Source: Planctomycetaceae bacterium (lineage in GTDB: Bacteria; Planctomycetota; MHYJ01; SBBU01). From it: a DNA stretch of 6,382 nucleotides. The notes under the pieces were generated by a model, which worked only from the letters and a program-made list of their open reading frames with translations, was not told the DNA's origin and did no database searches. A program made the position numbers and the translations under genes. Numbering within the stretch: the stretch's first letter is position 1; the number at the start of each line of letters is the position of its first letter. Shown here piece by piece: positions 1 to 5,338 of this stretch. The DNA is taken from positions 1-6,382 of the forward strand of contig SBBU01000354.1 in NCBI GenBank assembly GCA_005239585.1, given 5' to 3'.

Positions 1-237
1 CGATGGTTCTTGACACCGATGGGTCTGAATTTTTGTTCCCTCTTCCCTCTCTTCAAAACAATTTCATCGATTTTTGGTAGATATTGCCATCTACACCCCT
101 TAAAAAACTGCTGACACGTGAGATGGATGTAGATGGCAGCAACGTAAAATGTATCTCATCAGAAAAACTAGACCATAGTTACTGGTGGCAGACAATGGCA
201 TGGCGGTATCCTGTTATTAAGGATAAGAAATAGTAAA
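1..237. other. Non-coding left flank, no convincing gene
   Basis: No reading frame here has both a start with a plausible ribosome site and family-like content. The longest plus-strand open stretches are about 37 codons (frame 1, stop at 112-114) and about 25 codons (frame 3, stop at 78-80). The frame-3 stretch could be the tail of a gene lying to the left, but nothing identifies it. The stretch contains a polypyrimidine run (about 39-55), a CACGTG palindrome (115-120) and one inverted repeat listed separately. I see no canonical intrinsic terminator for the leftward operon here. Confidence 0.6.
85..138. repeat. 11-bp perfect inverted repeat
   Basis: TGCCATCTACA at 85-95 is exactly complementary to TGTAGATGGCA at 128-138, with a 32-base spacer that contains CACGTG. 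GATG-type words recur in the right arm (GATGGATGTAGATGG, 123-136). It could fold as a hairpin in a transcript reading leftward out of the kinase gene, or be a two-armed protein-binding site. No T-run follows either arm, so a standard intrinsic terminator is unlikely. Confidence 0.55.
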
Positions 238-241
238 CTAG

Positions 242-255
242 CCCGCGTTCCATGA
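242..255 (+). repeat. Left terminal inverted repeat
   Basis: CCCGCGTTCCATGA matches the complement of 399-412 (CCTGCGTTCCGTGA) at 12 of 14 positions. Both differences (positions 244/410 and 252/402) become G-U wobble pairs in a minus-strand transcript, whereas in a plus-strand transcript they would be C-A mismatches. Confidence 0.65.
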
Positions 256-258
256 ACC

Positions 259-293
259 TTTTGCAAGTTGCTGTATTCCAGCAACTTGCAAAA
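259..293. repeat. 15-bp perfect hairpin (arm A of the element)
   Basis: TTTTGCAAGTTGCTG (259-273) and CAGCAACTTGCAAAA (279-293) are perfectly complementary around a 5-base loop (TATTC). The stem ends in A-T pairs, but no T-run continues beyond it on either strand, so it is not a canonical rho-independent terminator. Confidence 0.8.
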
Positions 294-294
294 G

Positions 295-362
295 CGCAAA
301 TGATAAATCTATTATGGCATTCCGCTACTGCGATAGACTTTCAATTTGGCTAATCATTTGCG
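295..362. repeat. Two-tier hairpin (arm B of the element)
   Basis: The basal stem is CGCAAATGAT (295-304) with ATCATTTGCG (353-362), perfect over 10 bp. Directly above it AAATCTAT (305-312) pairs with ATAGA-TTT (333-341) with C338 bulged. This leaves an 11-base one-sided bulge (342-352) and a 20-base apical loop, in which GCA (317-319) could pair with TGC (329-331). Confidence 0.65.
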
Positions 363-397
363 TTTTCGTCCCATCCCATTTTGTGACGGGACGAAAA
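363..397. repeat. 10-bp perfect hairpin (arm C of the element)
   Basis: TTTTCGTCCC (363-372) and GGGACGAAAA (388-397) are perfectly complementary around a 15-base loop. The arm abuts arm B with no linker on the left and the right outer repeat with one base (398) on the right. Confidence 0.75.
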
Positions 398-398
398 A

Positions 399-412
399 TC
401 ACGGAACGCAGG
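399..412 (-). repeat. Right terminal inverted repeat, abutting the kinase stop codon
   Basis: This is the complement of the left terminal repeat (12 of 14). The following CTAG (413-416) contains the kinase stop codon TAG (413-415 on the minus strand). If CTAG is a target duplication, an insertion here would have left the kinase reading frame and stop unchanged. Confidence 0.6.
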
Positions 413-1924
413 CTAGCTCAAACCTTTTTGTTCCCACAAGGGCATTATGTACTTGAGGGTTTCCACTGCTGGTGGGATTAGAGAGATTGCAAATCCTAGC
501 CATAATGGGAACTCGTGTATTATGCGCCTTTTGAGCCTTTGATTTTGCAGTATGCCAATGCAAAAGATGTAGAGATTCACGACAAGCAGGAGGCCGCCGA
601 CAAGCGGCATGACATTGTTCATGAAATCTACATTGAATGCTAGTCGGATTATCCATAAAAAAACTATTATGATGCCGAGTTTGAGGACAGTCCATGAAGT
701 TCCTAGAATCTTATTGCGGTTGATATTGGTTGGAGGTGGTTTTTTGCCCCAGTAGCGAGTGAGGAGCCCATAGCCGCCTAACATTGCTGCGGCAGTCAAG
801 AGCATTAAAAGTGTCAGCCAGAATTCGAATCTGATCAATGATACAACACTCCCGTCTGGACGTATTTCAGAGACAATGGTGGTGGTTGGAATGACCTCTC
901 CCTTGAGGAATATCTTGGGTGTAATAGAGTTTAGCACATTCCAGAAAAAGGCTGCTGCTGCGATAGTGCATAGAAATGCCTCAGTGTATATCCATATATT
1001 TTCCTCATCATGGGTTTCACGACGAACAGTAACCGTACTCTCTGGCATGTTGAAACGTTTAAGGTCAGCCTGAAATTCTTCTACTGTTTGATATCTCTCG
1101 TCTGGGTTTCTTGCCAGCGCTTTCTTTAATATTGGATCAAGGTCTTCACCCACTGAGACCCAGCTTCCTACCGGCAGCTCGCCAGTTAGCATTTCATACA
1201 GGACCACGCCCAGCGAATAGATATCAATCCTGACATCTTGTCTTGCTGTGCCGGCGAGTTGTTCAGGGGCGGCATACATTGGGGTTGCGACTGTGTAGCC
1301 GGTAAGTGTTAGCTTTTTCTCGCCCTCTTTCTTGATAATCGCGGCGATCCCAAAATCTGCAACTTTAACCCTGTTATTTGACCCGATTAAAATATTTGCG
1401 GGCTTGATGTCTCTGTGAATGATCCCTGCCTTGTGTGCCTCCACTAGGGCATCGCATACCGAAAGTGCGATGTCGACCGCGTCAATCTTTGCAAGACGTC
1501 CCTGCGCTAGGCGTTTGTCGAGGCTCATACCTTCTATATATTCCATGGCAAGGTATGTCAGCCCTTCTTGCTGACCAAAATCATAGATCGTTACAATGTG
1601 TGGGTGGTTAAGAAGTGCCAGCGCCTTGGCCTCTCGTTCAAATCTCATCGAAAATTCCGGATCTGAAGAGGCTTCAACAGAAAGTATCTTAACTGCGACA
1701 GTTCTTCCCAGTCTTACATGGCGGCCTTTATAGACGATGCCCATTCCCCCTTCGCCAATTGGCTCTAACAGCTCCAGTGAACCAATTGTGCTTGGGATTG
1801 GAATTGTCTCTGCTTCACCTGTTAGTATGCATCTCGGGCAGATTCCAAGGAATGTCGTGTTAAATGTTGACTTGTTGTAAGTATTTCCGCAACGCGAGCA
1901 GCTTATAGTAGATTCTGATGTCAC
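413..1924 (-). CDS. Membrane-anchored Ser/Thr protein kinase with N-terminal zinc ribbon
   Basis: A Hanks-type kinase of 503 residues that would phosphorylate Ser/Thr on partner proteins at the inner face of the membrane. Residues 9-32 form a CxxC...CPRC zinc ribbon (C9, C12, C29, C32). The kinase domain spans about 50-290: glycine loop GEGGMG (57-62), VAVK lysine K79, probable helix-C Glu98, HRDIKPAN (170-177, catalytic D172), DFG (190-192), APE (219-221), D234. All key residues are intact, so it should be active. The C-terminal part has four or five hydrophobic helices (about 310-333, 365-389, 411-429, 437-457, 472-490) and no recognisable sensor domain. The start is GTG at 1924, overlapping the sigma stop in GTGA with no clear ribosome site, so translation is probably coupled. 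Context and the sigma factor's region 2.2 suggest that the sigma factor is its substrate (inference). Confidence 0.93.
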   Translation of the reverse strand: MTSESTISCSRCGNTYNKSTFNTTFLGICPRCILTGEAETIPIPSTIGSLELLEPIGEGGMGIVYKGRHVRLGRTVAVKILSVEASSDPEFSMRFEREAKALALLNHPHIVTIYDFGQQEGLTYLAMEYIEGMSLDKRLAQGRLAKIDAVDIALSVCDALVEAHKAGIIHRDIKPANILIGSNNRVKVADFGIAAIIKKEGEKKLTLTGYTVATPMYAAPEQLAGTARQDVRIDIYSLGVVLYEMLTGELPVGSWVSVGEDLDPILKKALARNPDERYQTVEEFQADLKRFNMPESTVTVRRETHDEENIWIYTEAFLCTIAAAAFFWNVLNSITPKIFLKGEVIPTTTIVSEIRPDGSVVSLIRFEFWLTLLMLLTAAAMLGGYGLLTRYWGKKPPPTNINRNKILGTSWTVLKLGIIIVFLWIIRLAFNVDFMNNVMPLVGGLLLVVNLYIFCIGILQNQRLKRRIIHEFPLWLGFAISLIPPAVETLKYIMPLWEQKGLS

Positions 1925-2664
1925 GATGTTAGGATCTTGAGGAGTTCAGATATTTCTTCCGTCACTTGTGATTCCTCAGCTACAGTAGCTTGTACTTCTT
2001 CTTTAATCAGATCTCTTAGGCGGCCGCGGGCCCTGTGGAGAAGAACTCTGAACTGACCGTCAGACATCCCCAGCTTCTTGGCGGCGCCTTGTTGTGAAAC
2101 TGGATTTTCACCGGGCTGGAAAAAATCCTGTATTGTCTGAAATGCATGGGCTCCGTGGCGGCCCTCAAGTTCTTCTTTTAATCTTTGCAGAGATCGATGA
2201 AAAATGCCATGTGCCCATTCACGATCGAATATGTCATGGGTGGCTGTCGGACTGGCGCTGACCTGCATTCTATATGATGTCTCGCCGCTGTTGTAGTCAA
2301 GAGAGAGGTGGTGGGCCCCGCCTCCGCGTTTTTGAGCCTTGAGATATTCGGCACGGTTGATCAGGAAATTATCAAGCGCAGTGCGTAGATAACTTCGAAA
2401 TCGTCCCTTGGATCTATCTAGATTCTTTGGAAACGCCTGTTCTAAAAGGTGCAAGATGAACTCTTGTGTGATATCTTTTGCTGTTTCATTTTCATGTCCT
2501 TTGGCTCTTACTGTCACATAGATTGGTTTCCAGTAGAGTCCTAGCAGGTCCGAAAGTGCCGTTTTTGCGACGTCTGAATCCCCTTGTGTCTTGTGGATAA
2601 CAGTCCACTGAGTTGATGGAAATGAACGGCCTGAACCTCCAATCTCTGTCTCGTTGAATCCCAC
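1921..2664 (-). CDS. ECF-type sigma factor paired with Ser/Thr kinase
   Basis: An RNA polymerase sigma factor of 247 residues, longer than a minimal ECF. Residues 14-23 carry the FPSTQWTVIH segment seen in planctomycete-type ECFs. Region 2 spans about 35-110 (LYWKPIY; GRFRSYLRTALDNFL at 87-101, the region 2.3/2.4 type sequence). Region 4 spans about 150-220, with a helix-turn-helix around 190-215 (GAAKKLGMSDGQFRVLLHR). A charged tail of about 27 residues follows. In region 2.2, where ECFs normally have DAED, it reads TAKD (61-64), followed by ITQEF. The GTG start at 2664 is the only usual start between an in-frame upstream TGA and the conserved segment. There is no Shine-Dalgarno sequence, and a promoter-like pair sits just upstream. 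The 4-bp overlap with the kinase supports a functional pair. Family assignment is firm, target genes are unknown. Confidence 0.9.
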   Translation of the reverse strand: MGFNETEIGGSGRSFPSTQWTVIHKTQGDSDVAKTALSDLLGLYWKPIYVTVRAKGHENETAKDITQEFILHLLEQAFPKNLDRSKGRFRSYLRTALDNFLINRAEYLKAQKRGGGAHHLSLDYNSGETSYRMQVSASPTATHDIFDREWAHGIFHRSLQRLKEELEGRHGAHAFQTIQDFFQPGENPVSQQGAAKKLGMSDGQFRVLLHRARGRLRDLIKEEVQATVAEESQVTEEISELLKILTS

Positions 2665-2725
2665 TGTTGAATATGATTCTAATCAGAGCACCTTCCATTT
2701 ACAAGGTTGAGTAGATCATTCAACA
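2665..2725. repeat. 8-bp inverted repeat flanking the putative sigma promoter
   Basis: TGTTGAAT (2665-2672) and ATTCAACA (2718-2725) are perfectly complementary, 45 bases apart, and sit on either side of the -35/-10-like pair. They could be operator half-sites, but eight bases at this spacing can arise by chance. Confidence 0.3.
2676..2704 (-). promoter_or_regulatory. Putative sigma-70-type promoter of the sigma/kinase pair
   Basis: On the minus strand TTGTAA (2704-2699, 4 of 6 to TTGACA) and TAGAAT (2681-2676, 5 of 6 to TATAAT) are separated by 17 bases. Transcription would begin near 2669, only about five bases before the GTG start at 2664. This fits the missing ribosome site and would make the message nearly leaderless. 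Confidence 0.4.
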
Positions 2726-2735
2726 AGGATTTGTA

Positions 2736-3113
2736 TTAGATATTAATCGCAAGAGATGCAATAGTAAGGATCAGCGCAATTAGAATTGAGAATAAATGTA
2801 TGGAAAGTGTTTTTTTGCGGAGCTGTGACACAATAGCCGGATCATCTATCGTTTCTTCACCCGTGTCTAAATCTCTCACACCTTTCGCAGCCAGAACGAC
2901 GCAGGTCTTCGCATTTGCCTGTAAAAGGCAGAGGCAGCCAAACCAGAATGGTATAAATGTTGCGGCTCTATACCAGATGGGGAGATTGCTTTTCAGCAAT
3001 ATTACTGCCAACGCTAGCCCAGCTGATAGTGCTATAAATGCCAAAATGATTCTTAGGAGGACCCCCCTAGTCCCTATATTGTAGCACCCTGCATTTGTAC
3101 TATTTCGGCTCAC
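2736..3113 (-). CDS. Small three-helix membrane protein, unknown function
   Basis: A protein of 125 residues with predicted membrane helices at about 18-40, 47-66 and 104-123 and a polar, charged stretch between the second and third (67-102). Just after helix 2 comes QANAKTCVVLAAKGVRDLD (65-83), followed by an acidic GEETIDD. That segment looks like the conserved core of a small uncharacterised membrane family, but I cannot name it. The start is a GTG at 3113 with at most a weak GAAG ribosome site. It lies 71 bases upstream of the sigma gene on the same strand, so it may be co-transcribed with sigma and kinase and could act with the membrane kinase. That link is inferred from position only. 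Confidence 0.75.
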   Translation of the reverse strand: MSRNSTNAGCYNIGTRGVLLRIILAFIALSAGLALAVILLKSNLPIWYRAATFIPFWFGCLCLLQANAKTCVVLAAKGVRDLDTGEETIDDPAIVSQLRKKTLSIHLFSILIALILTIASLAINI

Positions 3114-3126
3114 AATTTACTTCAAT

Positions 3127-3132
3127 ACTATA
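3127..3132 (-). promoter_or_regulatory. Putative -10 element of the leftward membrane-protein gene
   Basis: TATAGT on the minus strand (5 of 6 to TATAAT) lies 13 bases before the GTG start at 3113. No good -35 is seen at the usual spacing. As with the sigma gene, transcription would start only a few bases before the start codon. Confidence 0.3.
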
Positions 3133-3160
3133 TTGCAGGGATAATTTCCAAAGATTGCGC

Positions 3161-3189
3161 TTTTAAAATGTTCGTTGTGGTTGTATAAT
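3161..3189 (+). promoter_or_regulatory. Putative promoter of the rightward esterase gene
   Basis: A perfect TATAAT at 3184-3189 sits 17 bases downstream of a weak -35 candidate, TTTTAA (3161-3166). Transcription would start near 3196, giving a leader of about 20 bases that contains the strong ribosome site. It shares the 103-base divergent region with the leftward gene. Confidence 0.5.
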
Positions 3190-3204
3190 ACAGAGACTTT
3201 TTTC

Positions 3205-3211
3205 AGGAGGT
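3205..3211 (+). promoter_or_regulatory. Strong Shine-Dalgarno of the esterase gene
   Basis: AGGAGGT ends five bases before the ATG at 3217. It is the only textbook ribosome site in front of any gene in this window and fixes the start of the esterase. Confidence 0.85.
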
Positions 3212-3216
3212 AAGTT

Positions 3217-4107
3217 ATGAGAATAGCGACACTAGTTGCTATAATATTTGTTTCCTCAAACCTGCCGGATATTCAGGACAAGAAACCTCTGGAGGATGTG
3301 ATCTTTGAAAGGGATGTTATATGCGGGAGTGCGGGTGAAGAAAAATTAAAGCTGAATATATCCAGACCAAAGAAAACAGAAGGGCCACTGCCATGTGTAG
3401 TCGTAATTCATGGCGGCGCCTGGAAGTTTGGAAACAGGGAGATTCATAATGACCTGACCTGGAATTTTGCAAAACGCGGATATGTTTCAGCTACTCTGAG
3501 CTATCGCTTTGCTCCCAAGCATAAATTTCCAGCGCAGATTGAGGATGTCAAATGTGCGGTTAGATTCCTCAGGGCAAATGCAGAAAAATATGGGATTGAT
3601 CCGAAAAAGTTCGGCGCAATTGGATTTTCAGCGGGGGCACATCTTTCGATGATGCTTGGGGTCACAGAAAAGGAAGATGGTCTGGAGGGGAAAGGCGGCT
3701 GTGAAGATCAATCGAGCAAGGTGCAGGCTGTCGTTTCATACTTTGGACCTACTGATCTGGCAGCAAAAGATTTCTTTGGAATATCAGATAATGTCAGGTC
3801 TTTTCTTACTGATCTTATTGGCGGCACCCCTGAAGAAAAGGGAGATCAATTTAAAAAGGCATCACCAATAACTTTTGTTTCAAAAGGGGATGCGCCAACT
3901 TTGATGTTTCATGGTACGAATGACAAGATTGTACCGTGCTCACAGACAATTGTGATGGCGGATGCGATGGCAAAAGCAGGTGTGCCCGGCAGAGCTGAGC
4001 TTATCATCGGCGCAGATCATGGCTGGAAAGGCCAGGAACAGAATCGAACGATGGAAACAACTTGGAAATTTTTTGACGATTGCCTCAAGGCCGATTCAAA
4101 GAAATAG
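3217..4107 (+). CDS. Secreted alpha/beta-hydrolase, esterase/lipase type
   Basis: A 296-residue alpha/beta-hydrolase close to the BD-FAE/hormone-sensitive-lipase-like esterases, which hydrolyse carboxylic esters. Visible motifs are the oxyanion-hole HGGAW (65-69), the nucleophile elbow GFSAG (136-140, Ser138), HGTND with the catalytic acid Asp236, and ADHGW with catalytic His268. The triad is complete and the length is normal, so it should be active. Residues 1-15 (basic Arg2, then a hydrophobic run to FVSS) look like a short signal peptide, implying activity outside the cytoplasm. Substrate is not determinable: acetylated or feruloylated sugars, or small esters, are all possible. ATG at 3217 follows a strong AGGAGGT. 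It is the first of three same-strand genes for proteins with similar short signals. The next starts 77 bases downstream. Confidence 0.9.
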   Translation: MRIATLVAIIFVSSNLPDIQDKKPLEDVIFERDVICGSAGEEKLKLNISRPKKTEGPLPCVVVIHGGAWKFGNREIHNDLTWNFAKRGYVSATLSYRFAPKHKFPAQIEDVKCAVRFLRANAEKYGIDPKKFGAIGFSAGAHLSMMLGVTEKEDGLEGKGGCEDQSSKVQAVVSYFGPTDLAAKDFFGISDNVRSFLTDLIGGTPEEKGDQFKKASPITFVSKGDAPTLMFHGTNDKIVPCSQTIVMADAMAKAGVPGRAELIIGADHGWKGQEQNRTMETTWKFFDDCLKADSKK

Positions 4108-4123
4108 AAATCTAGATTCGCTA

Positions 4124-4154
4124 GTTACAGGTTTCGATCTTTCAAACATGTAAC
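4124..4154 (+). repeat. Imperfect hairpin between esterase and first repeat-protein gene
   Basis: GTTACA (4124-4129) pairs with TGTAAC (4149-4154). After one G-A mismatch, GTTT (4131-4134) pairs with AAAC (4144-4147) around a 9-base loop. No T-run follows, so it is a poor terminator. It could be a processing or stability element separating the esterase message from the genes downstream. Confidence 0.4.
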
Positions 4155-4171
4155 AATGCAAATCGTATAAA
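4141..4171 (+). promoter_or_regulatory. Weak putative promoter before the first repeat-protein gene
   Basis: TATAAA (4166-4171) resembles a -10. TTCAAA (4141-4146) is a poor -35 at a 19-base spacing and overlaps the hairpin. Transcription would start near 4178, about seven bases before the ATG at 4185. Confidence 0.25.
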
Positions 4172-4184
4172 ATTTAGTTGAGAG

Positions 4185-5327
4185 ATGGCGCTTAGATCTG
4201 TCATTCTTGCCTTTGGCCTTGTTTGTATATCATGGAAATCTCCTCAGGATCAAGAGAAATCCGCTCAGAGACAGCATACAGAAACATGTCCTAAATCATG
4301 CAAGACGTGTGATGAGGCGATTGACAAGGCGTTAAAATTTCTGATATCGCAGCAAAAAGAGGAGGAGGGTTGGCCAAATACGGGCAAGGCAGCTAAATAC
4401 GGAAAATTTGATTTTTCACTCTACACCACGGTTATCTGCGGATTGGCCTTGATAGCTGACGGTGCACTGACAAAAGATGGGCGTAATAAAGCCGAGTTTC
4501 AAAGGGCAACCAAGTCAGTAATCAGATATCTTGAAGATATCCTAAAAACTATTAACGACAAGGCCAAATACTATCTAGAGAACCATGTCAAATTTGATCA
4601 GATGCCTGCTACTGCAATATTTCTTGCGCATGTATATAACAAGGAAAAGACGAACGATCTAAAGGAACTTCTTGAGAAGATCCTGCCTGTGTGGGAGAAA
4701 CAGCAGAGGAAGGATGGTGGATGGCATTACAGGCCCAGCTATGCAGGGTCTACATATATGACAAATGAGATAGCAGTGACACTTAGGCTCTTTGAGTTAG
4801 TGGGGATTGAGGTTGACAATAAATTTTATGACGGAATAAACAAGTTTTACCCAAAGGTACTTGCTAAAGATGGAAGTTTTGACTATTTCATCAAAAGTAT
4901 GAAGACCAACGCCAAAGGCAGGACAGCAGCATCCATCTGGCCTCTGGAACTCTTGGGATTTGCAGAGAGTGAAATTTATACAAAGGTAAAGGAATATGCC
5001 GACAAAAACATTGATAGTATTGATAATGGACATCATGGGCCCTCGTTCCATGTGCTGTGGGGAGGTCTTTCCTGTTTTTATCAGAGCGATAAAACAGCAT
5101 GGGAGAAATTCTGGAAGTTCTATCGTGATTTCATACTCGATGGTCAGAAGGAAGATGGTTCCATCATGGTCAAGGCGCGCAAGGGAACCTTTTTTCCTGT
5201 TGATGGCGTCGATTCTTTAAAGTTTGCAACCCCCGTCTATACGACAGCACATTATCTCGTCGTTCTTCAGCTAGCCAAAGGTCATCTCCTGTTTGATAAA
5301 CTGAAGAAACAGGTCAAGACACAATAG
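4185..5327 (+). CDS. Secreted prenyltransferase/squalene-cyclase-fold repeat protein, paralog 1
   Basis: A 380-residue protein built from alpha-helical repeats of the terpenoid-cyclase/prenyltransferase (alpha/alpha barrel) type. Repeat-like motifs are ALKFLISQQKEEEGW (49-63), QQRKDGGWHY (173-182), LAKDGSFDYF (226-235) and GQKEDGSI (320-327). No DxDD motif of squalene-hopene cyclases is present, so cyclase activity is unlikely. Binding, or hydrolase activity on this scaffold, is possible but unproven. A short signal-like segment (about 1-17) is followed by CPKSCKTC (C35, C39, C42), suggesting a metal, disulfide or attachment site. Other segments shared with the downstream paralog are GRTAASIW (245-252), HHGPSFH (283-289) and the W/F/Y-rich WEKFWKFYRDFIL (306-318). 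The start at 4185 has only a weak GAGAG directly in front. The stop lies 11 bases before the next gene. Confidence 0.85.
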   Translation: MALRSVILAFGLVCISWKSPQDQEKSAQRQHTETCPKSCKTCDEAIDKALKFLISQQKEEEGWPNTGKAAKYGKFDFSLYTTVICGLALIADGALTKDGRNKAEFQRATKSVIRYLEDILKTINDKAKYYLENHVKFDQMPATAIFLAHVYNKEKTNDLKELLEKILPVWEKQQRKDGGWHYRPSYAGSTYMTNEIAVTLRLFELVGIEVDNKFYDGINKFYPKVLAKDGSFDYFIKSMKTNAKGRTAASIWPLELLGFAESEIYTKVKEYADKNIDSIDNGHHGPSFHVLWGGLSCFYQSDKTAWEKFWKFYRDFILDGQKEDGSIMVKARKGTFFPVDGVDSLKFATPVYTTAHYLVVLQLAKGHLLFDKLKKQVKTQ

Positions 5328-5338
5328 ATATTCAGCAA

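Larger units (their letters stand above)
238..416. mobile_element. MITE-like nested-palindrome element with CTAG flanks
   Basis: An outer inverted repeat pairs 238-255 (CTAGCCCGCGTTCCATGA) with 399-416 (TCACGGAACGCAGGCTAG), 16 of 18 positions matching. Inside lie three consecutive stem-loops: 259-293 (15-bp perfect stem), 295-362 (10-bp perfect basal stem plus an inner stem) and 363-397 (10-bp perfect stem). The linkers between stems are only 3, 1, 0 and 1 bases, so the whole folds as a tight four-way junction with about two thirds of its bases paired. CTAG is present at both ends (238-241, 413-416). It can be read as a 4-bp target duplication around a 171-bp element with 14-bp terminal inverted repeats starting CC. 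No transposase gene is inside. Ends starting CC with a 4-5 bp duplication are the pattern I recall for IS1380-type elements, which is only a lead. The alternative is a structured RNA at the 3' end of the kinase transcript. Confidence 0.6.

Noticed and set aside
1..80. Open stretch in plus frame 3 (ending TGG TAG at 75-80) that might be the tail of a gene from the left
   Set aside because: Only about 25 codons are visible, and they match no family I recognise. Composition gives no support.
259..293. The 15-bp hairpin as an intrinsic terminator for the kinase operon
   Set aside because: There is no T-run after the stem on either strand, and the stem is part of a larger nested structure.
238..416. 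A tRNA or other known cloverleaf RNA gene
   Set aside because: The fold is a four-way junction but far too long. It has no T-psi-C-like GTTCRA motif with matching arms and no CCA end. The CTAG-bounded terminal repeats point to a mobile or unnamed structured element.
2492..2698. Minus-strand 68-codon frame starting ATG at 2698 as an alternative start for the sigma gene
   Set aside because: It is in a different frame from the conserved sigma sequence, and its product resembles nothing. No frameshift is needed because the GTG at 2664 gives the full domain.
3051..3066. Plus-strand AGGAGG at 3055-3060 as a ribosome site
   Set aside because: No suitable start or credible frame follows on the plus strand. 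It lies inside the membrane-protein gene on the other strand.
4185..5327. Annotation of the repeat proteins as squalene-hopene cyclases or prenyltransferases
   Set aside because: The fold-type repeats are present, but no DxDD catalytic motif is found in either paralog. The short signal segment also argues for an exported protein rather than a membrane-lipid cyclase.
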